Below are positions 56,781-64,000 of a stretch of 64,000 nucleotides of DNA, one piece after another. The first letter of the stretch is position 1. Each line of letters opens with the position of its first letter. Made by a program: the position numbers and the translations under genes. The notes under the pieces were generated by a model. The model did no database searches. It saw only the letters and a list, made by a program, of their open reading frames with translations, and was not told where the DNA came from. The stretch is from assembly GCF_037038585.1 (NCBI RefSeq), contig NC_092524.1, positions 68,064,552 to 68,128,551 of the forward strand. Direction: 5' to 3'. Source of the DNA: Patagioenas fasciata (Eukaryota; Chordata; Aves; Columbiformes; Columbidae).

Positions 56781-57839
56781 GCAGCAGTGCTTGGTGGTGG
56801 AACCTCAGCAGAGGAGCTGCCCTGGAAGGGTCCCCATGTCCCCGGTGGGTTGCAGCTGGGCAGGTGGAGCAGTGGGAGCAAGAACAACTCTCCAGCCCCC
56901 CACAGCTCAGCCTGGGCTGGAGGACACAGCCCTCCCCCGGGACTGGGAAATCAGGGCTTGGATCACGGTTGGTAGCGAGGAGGGTTGGCGTCCTTGTGTG
57001 TTGTTCCAGCCAAGCTGGGGACCTGCAGGTCAAAACTGACCACAGCAGAAGCAGAAGGTGTTCGGTGACAGCCACATTCTCACACATGGTGCAAACATCA
57101 AGGCAGGAGGGCTGTTGCTGCATCCCAGCTAAAGGCAAATGCAGTTGCATCTGTCATTGTCGGTAGCAATGATTGCAGTCAAGGTTGTTTAATTTTCTGC
57201 ACTTAGTATCCTGTTTTCAGTTTCTGTTGCTTCGCAATAACTAAATACTTCACTTGAGATCCTTGATGTTTATTTTCTGCCTTAGGGTGAATTCTGCAAT
57301 TCTGCAGTTCTTTCTGGTTTTCATCATTCGGTTTTGGGGTGTTTGTTTATTTTCTTGTTTTTAATTATTTTTTCCAAGGACAGCAAAATGCCCCAGCCTT
57401 TTGGAGTTTTGAATTAGTGTCCCTAATGCTGAAAATTGGCTCCAGCAGCTGTCAGTTTTAACCCTTTCATATTTTATATTTAGTATTTTACCATCTAGGA
57501 GTGCTCTTATTTTATTTGGGGGAGAAACATGGAATTTGGCAGATGGACAGTACTGCAAGAGGATAGTTACTATTTTTTGTTCCCCTTAAAATGTATTTAG
57601 GTGCAGCCACATTGCAGAATTGCTCTTTGCACACCCTGGGTGAAACGGTGCAGATGCCATGCAGCAAAAATCCCAGCCCCAAATGTAAAAATGCCAGACA
57701 CCCCCAACTCTGAGTATCCGAGAAGAGCCAGTGACCACCCCCTTTTGACCCCGAGCCCGTTTGGAAGCCAGAAGATGGCTGGGTGTTTTACTTGCTGCTC
57801 TTTCACCAACCGACACGAATAATTCTGTGAACTTCACAG

Positions 57840-57905
57840 CCCTTATTACCAAGCACGGCCTAATAATGTCATCTCAGGAGGCAAGTAATTGCAGTAATTA
57901 AGAGG
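57840..57905. promoter_or_regulatory. Candidate conserved non-coding segment
   Basis: Short segment with 'cggcctaataatgtcatctc', 'gcaagtaattgcagtaatta' (TAATTA at 57895-57900) and a TGTCA word in repeat-free sequence. Motif-based inference only. Confidence 0.22.
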
Positions 57906-57979
57906 TTGCACAAGGTCACTAGAGGCAGGGCTGGGTAGGGCAGCTTTTGTCTCTCACCCCGCTGCTACACCCTACGAAT

Positions 57980-58035
57980 CTGCGACCATTGGGCCCGACT
58001 CCTTCTCAAAACCAGGAGTAACAGTCTGGAGCAAT
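57980..58035. repeat. Possible old MITE-like repeat scrap
   Basis: 'cattgggcccgactccttc' followed by 'aaccaggagtaacagtctgg' loosely matches one half of the sauropsid repeat class noted at 51396. It is too short and diverged for a firm call. Confidence 0.22.
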
Positions 58036-58382
58036 ATCAGCAAAATTGGCTTTAAACCTCACTTCTCCTTGCCCTACCCAAAGAGCCTCTTGCTATATAG
58101 GAACAGTTTGAGGTCAGGGAATTTCATGGGAGGTGGGTTGGAGATTTGTTGAGGAGGAGGAAATAAAACACCAGCGTAGGTTGAGAGGAGCTGGTTGTGC
58201 CAAATTCTGTCCTTGCTTTAAGAAATCTGCAATGTTTCACAGGAAAAATATTTTACGTTGCACAAAGTCTATAAGCCCTTTCCTATCATATACATACATA
58301 CAGGAAATGGGCATCACGTTCCACGGACTTCATTCATAGGGGCTTTTCCTACTTTTTGATGGCTCAATTTTGCCCCTTTCAG

Positions 58383-58540
58383 GCTGTCTGAAGTGTGTGG
58401 CTGCTTGTCTGTCATCTGCGTGTGACTTCATTTCTGAGACAGCGTGTTCTGCGGAGAGGAGGAACGATGGGGAGAGCCAGCCCAGCGCCCGGCATCGCCT
58501 CTCCGCATCCCTCCAGCTGATGGAGCAGATGAGAGATGCG
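58383..58540 (+). other. Candidate internal exon, unproven
   Basis: A pyrimidine-rich acceptor 'ttttgcccctttcag' ends at 58382 and a good donor 'gcggtgagttac' begins at 58541, bounding 158 bases. One frame (part of 58370-58588) stays open across all of it: two bases, then 52 complete codons, closing exactly on a codon boundary. The peptide starts near 'CLKCVAACLSSACDF' and ends 'LQLMEQMRDA'. CpG and GC content are higher than in the flanks. I recognise no domain in the peptide, and a 158-base open frame is not rare by chance. Confidence 0.28.
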
Positions 58541-58689
58541 GTGAGTTACATAAATGCAGGAACCAGAAACTTAATGAAATGGCTCTAAATGTGACAGCAT
58601 TCATGAAAAGATTAATTACCAGGAGTAAAGGGGGAAGGATGCCAGGAATTGATAGGATTGGTACCAATACCAGAAGCCTGCTGTGCTAG

Positions 58690-58850
58690 CAGAGCCATAA
58701 TATGCAGTCCTAATCTGCGGGCCTATTGTTTTTCTTACAGAAACAACAGGCTTCAGCCAATGATACAAAAGGGGCTACATTACAGTTTCTGCAGGAAAAA
58801 ACAACAACAGCCATTAGAAATAATTACCTTAAGACAAATAGGCAAGCGGA
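58690..58850. promoter_or_regulatory. Candidate enhancer block with SOX-like palindrome
   Basis: 'cctattgttt' (58722-58731) and 'aaacaacagg' (58741-58750) form an inverted repeat, 9 of 10 matching, around a 9-base spacer. Each half holds an ATTGTT/AACAA-type SOX core. Downstream is a TAATTA core (58821-58826). The surroundings are repeat-free. SOX dimers usually prefer closer half-sites, so paired binding is uncertain. Confidence 0.3.
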
Positions 58851-59439
58851 GTGTGGGCACACACCAATATCCTCCCGAGCATGAGTCTCTGGGAAGAGAA
58901 GGGCTGTTGCTGTATTTATCCCAGTGGTCGAGAGAATGAAGGGAGACAATTAGAAAGAAGAAAGTGTGGAGAGTGAGAAACAGAATGAGACGAAGACAGA
59001 AAGAATGAGAGAAAGAAATGGCAGGTTTTCCCATTGGCGACCAGTTGTTGCTCTCTTCCCTGGCACAGAGGTGTCAGTGGACGTGGGCTGATGTCTCCCT
59101 CCTTGCCCTCTCCCTCTGCAATTTCAGCAGAGTGAACACATATTCATCTGGATTTTCTGCTTAGGCCCTCAATTTGCCAGGGAGTAATTAACTGTGAGGA
59201 AGGGCAGCAAAGAATCCAACCCAGAAACTCTCTTAAATTAGATCATTATTACTGTTCTCTACAAAGACCTGCCCTCTCTTCTTCCCCCGAGGCAAAGGAG
59301 TCTATATTTTTAATTTGTTCTTGCCCATCTTCTCTTCTTGGCAGAATTGATGTATCTGACATATGAAATCACAAACTAACCCGTGGCAGGATAAAAATGA
59401 AAAAGCTCCATTTTGCAGTGGGATTAGATGAACACATTT

Positions 59440-59640
59440 GACTAATGGCGATTTCCTGCTGCATTTTATGTTGACTGTGATTGTGCAAAAACTTTAAACT
59501 CAAATTTCAGATGACTGAACAGTGTATTAACTCCCAGTACAATGAGGTTTTACAGGATGCTGCAAAATACATCCTTACACAGCACTTCCATCTGTATTTT
59601 GAGTTATTTGTACATGTAAATAAATTATATCTTTTGATAT
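59440..59640. promoter_or_regulatory. Candidate conserved non-coding block
   Basis: Repeat-free, CpG-poor sequence with 'ctaatggcgatttcctgctg', 'gattgtgcaaaaactttaaa' (with a C/EBP-like TTGTGCAA) and 'tacatgtaaataaatta'. The evidence is textural and motif-based only. Confidence 0.2.
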
Positions 59641-60501
59641 GTACATGCCATTTCTCTTGGACTGGTTTGTGTGCGCGTACTGATCAGTATTGTATTTTAA
59701 ATGTAACGATAACATATAAAATACACATACAGGTATCATTTTACATATACAAATATAGATGACCACGTAAACAAGGACTATATCTACATAGGTCTGAGCG
59801 TGGTGATCTCTGTAAAGACATCTGCCACCATCCATAATGGAGACTACTCCATGTAAGAGAAATATAGATAGATAACCAAAGAACTGTCTATTGAAAAGCA
59901 TGTATCTATAGCTATCTTACTTGAAACAAAAATCACACAACATTCTGTAACATCTACAGTGTTAATACATAACATATGGTGTCTGTTTCACATGCTAATA
60001 GTGACTTTTTAATTTGAAGTCAGCCCCAATGAACCTAAATCCATGCTGTCTCCAGGATTAATTATGAGTACTAGACTGTGATATCAAGCCTCTCTTCTTG
60101 ATAAGCTTTATAAACCAGGTTTGCACACAGGATAAAATAGCTCCTGAGAGCTGCCATATTTAACCTACACACGACCTGCTGGTACATCTTTTGGAGAATG
60201 CAAGCAACTTGATAAGGTACTTGGTGCTGTCGTCAGGGCATGGGCACTATCAGAGTGAGAAACGCAGCATTTGTGGATGTTGACATTAATTACTGAGCCC
60301 CAAATACCTATTTAGCATAACCCTTGGAAATGCTTTATCCAATGTGCAAACGTAACTTGAAAAGCAGGGGGACAGGTCCAAATGGAGTGCAGCATCAGGA
60401 GGTCCATGGCTCCCGTGTTAACCAAGATTCTTCTGCACTTGAGTTACTTATCCTACCCACAGCCCCAGCTGTGTGGGAGCTCCTCCTGGTGATGCTTCTC
60501 T

Positions 60502-60531
60502 GGGCTGGGGTAGGGGGTGGAATCCTGGGGG
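60502..60531 (+). other. Putative G-quadruplex motif, longer loop
   Basis: Four G-runs (3, 4, 5 and 5 bases) with loops CT, TA and nine bases on the + strand. The third loop is at the upper end of what stable quadruplexes tolerate, so this is weaker than the motif at 27512-27534. Confidence 0.5.
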
Positions 60532-62179
60532 ACAGGAGGACACAAGTGACCACGCGTGGGTTTGCCTGAAGGTCCATCTAGTAGAGACATCTAGAGAAAA
60601 ACCATAAAAACAAGGCCAACCCTCCTCCTTATCACCCCCATTCCCTGCATCACTGAGCTTCCTGAGTCAGAGACTGTATGTTTTCTGCTAAAATAGCCCT
60701 GGTTGGTGCTCACTGCATGAATTTGTCTATAACTCAAATCGTTTGTACTCTGATTTCTGCAGAGGAGAGGGGAGGATGCAGCCAACGACTGCTCTCGTTG
60801 GCCCAAGGTAATTTCGCAGCAGCACAAAAGCCCTTGGTGTCACTTTAAATAGGTTTAGGTGCAAAGATCAGAGTTTATCCTAAGCACAGCCATAATGTTC
60901 TTCCTTGAATAAAACAGCTTCTTGATGCCCCTAAGGATCCTGCTACCGTGAAGACATTAGAGCTAGTTTTCTCTAAAATACATGTGCTTGGATGCTCAGG
61001 TGGCTGCAAGTTCATCTTCTCTTCCTTGACAAATAGACCCGCTTAAAGAATTGAAACTTTCTTTCTTTTTCTGCTTCTCTTGTATTAACCTCAGGTTTTT
61101 AAATTACTGAAAAATACATTTAAAGTGGTTTCGAAGGTCACTGGAAAACTACATTTTTGAAGTGTCAGTAGAAAATAACCAACTTTCAAACCTCAAAAAT
61201 TGTGATATTTATTTTTGAACCTGCAAAACCAGTGATAAACCCAAGCTGTTTACATTAGTTTGAAATCTGTTTTCCTGGTTTCGGCCAGCCGTGGCCCTTC
61301 TGCAGCTACTTTCCCCTCCAGATAATTTCCCATTCCCACTGCAGCGTAAACTCTTCTCCAGACAGTAATGCGGTGGCTGCCAGCCCTGCCACCAAAATGG
61401 CCCCGTCTCACAAGTTAAGTCGGATCAGCCGGAGACAGGATTTTCCTGACACAAACTGTCTGTCAGGGCTGCAGAACCAGGGGGGACGGGGTTTTCAGGG
61501 GTGACATTCACATCTGTGGTTTGGTGCAAAACTATTGCCCCCCGGCCAAGTGCTTGGTGCTGTGGTATTGCCTTTCAATCATATTTCAGAGACAGGAACA
61601 ACTGTTTGTAATAATTAACAATCCCATAAGAGTTTTCATGGGAATTGATGTGTTCGCTTGTCGCGCCCCGGCTAAATTCCACCAAGGACTACATGACATC
61701 CTGCATATTGTATTTCACCCACCTCAATTCTCCTGCAAACTCGACCAGGAAGGGTAGTCTTCATTATTCCTTGTCTAGCAGGTCTTGCACTGCTTTACTG
61801 CATTCAGAAATAGCTGCTGAGCCAAAAAACATTTCAGTTCTAAGCGATCAGTATTGCAAATTCTTCTGATTTTATGATGGGTCTTAGGATTTTTAGTGTT
61901 TTTCCTAAAGCCTCAGCTGTCGGAGTTATTACGAAGCACAAGGATCTCAGTTTTCATGTTTTCAAGTAAGTGGCTAGCCCTTGGAGTTGAAAACACGAGG
62001 CATGTTTACCCTAGAGGCTGAGAAGCCAGATGGTGGATAAAGAAAATGCAACAATTTGGGGTTTTAATCTCATGATTTTTTAAGCCAATCTCATAATTTT
62101 GGGGAGCTGGACTCACATTTTGTGAACGCTTGCAGTTGGCAATACTGACTGATCATAATGTATCTCTTGTTTATCAAAC

Positions 62180-62300
62180 AGGAGTGCCGCAGAGCTTAAT
62201 TAATTGCTGATTTAATTCATGTTCGCCAAAAGCTTTGAAATCCTTGGATTCATTGAGCTCCTTCTAGGACAAAATACAATTTCCAACGTCGAATCTCCTC
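62180..62300. promoter_or_regulatory. Candidate conserved non-coding segment
   Basis: 'agcttaattaattgctgatt' and 'taattcatgttcgcc' give overlapping homeodomain cores in otherwise mixed, repeat-free sequence about 450 bp before a CR1. Low confidence without alignment. Confidence 0.2.
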
Positions 62301-62730
62301 AGATTCGCTACTCTGGGAATCTTTCAGTAGCCAGAAGCTCAATTTAGCTGGTAAAATGCATTTCTGCAGCATTCACACTGAGGAAACTTCGAAGACTCCA
62401 TTACCTGGAGGTAGAGTTACCAGACATGACCACAAGATGAACAGTGTCTTTCTAATGGGCTCTTGGGGACAAAACTAGACGATCTATGAGTCATGTTCAT
62501 ACCAAATTTTTGGAGGATCCCCTACCGGCACCCAAGCATGACAGGAACACAGGCAAGGGTCTTCCAACGCCGTTGGAGGCTAGGAGAAGTCATGCTCTTT
62601 TGAGTAGCCAGCTCTCACGCTGCTGAAGGTCTCTTCTGACCATGATTTGAACCAGTCTGCTCTCTCACAAATGCTGATGGGCAGCATAACTCTGTGGCAC
62701 TGCACACAAATAAAGGAAATCAACCCAGAG

Positions 62731-63200
62731 AATCACAGAATCATAGAATCGTTTTGGTTGGAAGAAACCCTCAAAATCATTGAGTCTAACCATTAACCCA
62801 ACTCTGGCACTAACCCATATCCCCAAGAACATCCTCTCTGTATCTGTTCAACCCCTTCAGGGACGGTGACTCCAGCACTGCCCTGGGCAGCCTGTTCCAA
62901 TGCCCCACAGCCCTTTGGGGAAGAAATTGTTCCTAATACCCAATCTGAACCTCCCCTGGTGCAACTTGAGGCTGTTTCCTCTTGTCCTGTCACTTATTAC
63001 CTGGGAAAAGAGACCAAAACCCTCCACACTCCAACCTCCTGTCAGGCAGTTGCAGAGAGTGAGAAGGTCTCCCCTCAGCTCCCATTCTCCAGGCTAAACA
63101 GCCCCATTCCCTCAGCTGCTCCCCATCACACTTGTGTTCCAGACACTTCAACCGCTTTATTATCCTTCTCTGAAATTGCTCCAGCACCTCACTGGAGCTT
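62731..63200 (-). mobile_element. CR1 LINE, J/E-like, long antisense copy
   Basis: It begins with a repeated tail, 'aatcacagaatcatagaatc', then 'gttttggttggaagaaaccc', 'cctcaaaatcattgagtc', 'gactccagcactgccctggg', 'gcagcctgttccaatgcccc', 'cctggtgcaacttgaggctg', 'ctgtcacttattacctggg', 'ctcccctcagctcccattct' and 'gctccagcacctcactgg'. About 470 bp remain. The 'tttggggaagaaattgttcc' block is shared with the copy at 3039-3300, suggesting the same minor lineage. Confidence 0.95.
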
Positions 63201-64000
63201 GACTCCAGGCTTTCACTCGCCATCATCCAAACCATCCTTTCATCTTACCCACCGCTGGGCTGAAGCAAACATGAAGCATTTAGTAGAGCTGGTTCACTTG
63301 ATGGGATGGCTGCTCTGCAATGAGACATCACCTCCCCACCATCCCACTGCAACCCAAGTGTAGGCTTGGCAGCCAGGCAGACACTTATGGGACAGAAAGT
63401 TAAGACTACATTGAAAATATTTGCATCAAATAAGTATCTTCTTCTAACCCTTCACTAAACAGCTTAGAAGAAGGCCAGGCTTTGCTCAGACTGGGTTTGT
63501 TTCACCCCAGGACCATTCAGGCAGCTGGGGCATGGAAAATGGTGTGTCATGCAGTAAAATAAGGTGCCTCTCACCAGGCCTGGTGAGAATGTCTTTTAAG
63601 CCAAAATAATGCTGGCTCTTATTTACTTGACAGCTCAGACATTAATTTAAGACAGGCACAAATGAATCACCAGCCATGTTACAGTTGCCTCGTTGGAATC
63701 CCTCTGCTATAATCTCATAGTTTTTTCACCTAATTAATTTCCCCTTTCCTTGCACCAGTGTTTCATGAGTGTATCTTGTTTGGAGGAGATTAAGAGTCAC
63801 ACACTTCATTAGTAAGGTGTAAATTATCAGAGAGACCCTCTCCATCCACCTGCTTAATTGGGTTAATGAAGCGTCTCTGTGGGCCCTGGTAAGACAGCAC
63901 TGCTCTCTGCTCCCTGCAGGCGTTACCAGGGCTGTTTGGAAAACAGATGGAGACCTTAAAGTTCCCACCTTTGTGCTTTTTGAGAGTTGAGGACATTTCA
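63201..64000. other. Unique non-coding end of window
   Basis: No repeat was recognised. 'cacctaattaatttcccc' near 63728 and 'gcttaattgggttaatgaag' near 63852 are homeodomain-like words that may mark another conserved block. Two short - strand frames at 63726-63996 overlap each other without domains. Confidence 0.45.

Larger units (their letters stand above)
56781..62730. other. CR1-free unique stretch with candidate regulatory DNA
   Basis: About 6 kb without a CR1 insertion. 56.8-57.1 kb is GC-rich with domain-free frames on both strands. 58.93-59.02 kb is a polypurine tract of GA-rich words. 59.6-59.8 kb is rich in TACATATA-like words. The candidate exon, candidate regulatory blocks and quadruplex motif in this span have their own entries. 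Confidence 0.5.

Noticed and set aside
58930-59022. GA-rich purine tract as a functional triplex or exonic element
   Set aside because: It is an irregular purine run without mirror symmetry or tandem period, so no specific role can be argued.
1-64000. Prokaryotic or viral systems (CRISPR arrays, operons, phage genes)
   Set aside because: The CR1-rich, intron-like sequence with no dense coding is vertebrate nuclear DNA; no spacer-repeat arrays or tightly packed genes exist.

Overview
This window reads as non-coding vertebrate nuclear DNA, almost certainly from a bird. The main evidence is the repeat content. At least fifteen copies of CR1 (chicken repeat 1) LINEs lie on both strands, most of them short and 5'-truncated. 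They end in the characteristic ATTCTATGAT octamer-type tails, with the usual 'ggttggaag...cccaac' and 'ccttccaacccc' blocks. The commonest copies are of the J/E-like kind abundant in neoavian birds, but I cannot assign the species. Alu, L1 and mammalian-type repeats are absent. No operon, ribosome binding site, tRNA, rRNA or CRISPR array was seen.

No protein-coding gene can be supported. The longest open frames (up to about 275 codons) lie in or across repeats, run antisense to CR1, or show no recognisable domain. The window is best described as a gene-poor intergenic region or a very large intron. Two weak exon-like segments (24113-24347 and 58383-58540) and several blocks that look like conserved non-coding regulatory DNA are flagged as candidates only.

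Layout. 1-3410: a CR1 copy on the + strand, two on the - strand, then a pure (GGAAT)n microsatellite. 3411-13040: unique sequence with two TAATTA-bearing candidate regulatory blocks, an LTR-like segment and a CpG-richer patch near 10.3-10.7 kb. 13040-19760: an old CR1 relic, a younger CR1, a MIR-like SINE fossil beside a palindromic relic, another younger CR1, and a long (about 1.3 kb) ancient CR1 that still shows reverse-transcriptase-region and 3' sequence. 19760-31660: mostly unique sequence with a possible L2 tail, a C-rich quadruplex-capable tract and an AT repeat. 31665-32348: the longest well-preserved CR1. 34.7-41.9 kb: scattered old amniote repeat relics and one more CR1. 44620-45270: an ancient L2-clade LINE reverse transcriptase fossil. 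45.6-47.1 kb: a CR1, then a CR1 nested inside an older CR1/L3-type relic. 47.6-50.8 kb: homeodomain-core-rich candidate regulatory blocks, interrupted by a 13-copy, 20-bp minisatellite and a small CpG cluster. 51.4-53.3 kb: an inverted-repeat relic, an ancient 90-bp tandem duplication, and two oppositely oriented CR1 copies forming a 220-bp inverted repeat. 54-64 kb: three more CR1 copies, a 32-bp tandem repeat, further candidate regulatory DNA and a SOX-like palindrome.

No new biological system was recognised. The most informative content is a stratified record of retrotransposition: L2, MIR-like and old CR1 fossils, with younger CR1 inserted among or into them. Set against this are possible regulatory islands that only cross-species alignment can confirm. 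Repeat family assignments rest on recognising consensus-like sequence by eye, not on a database search.
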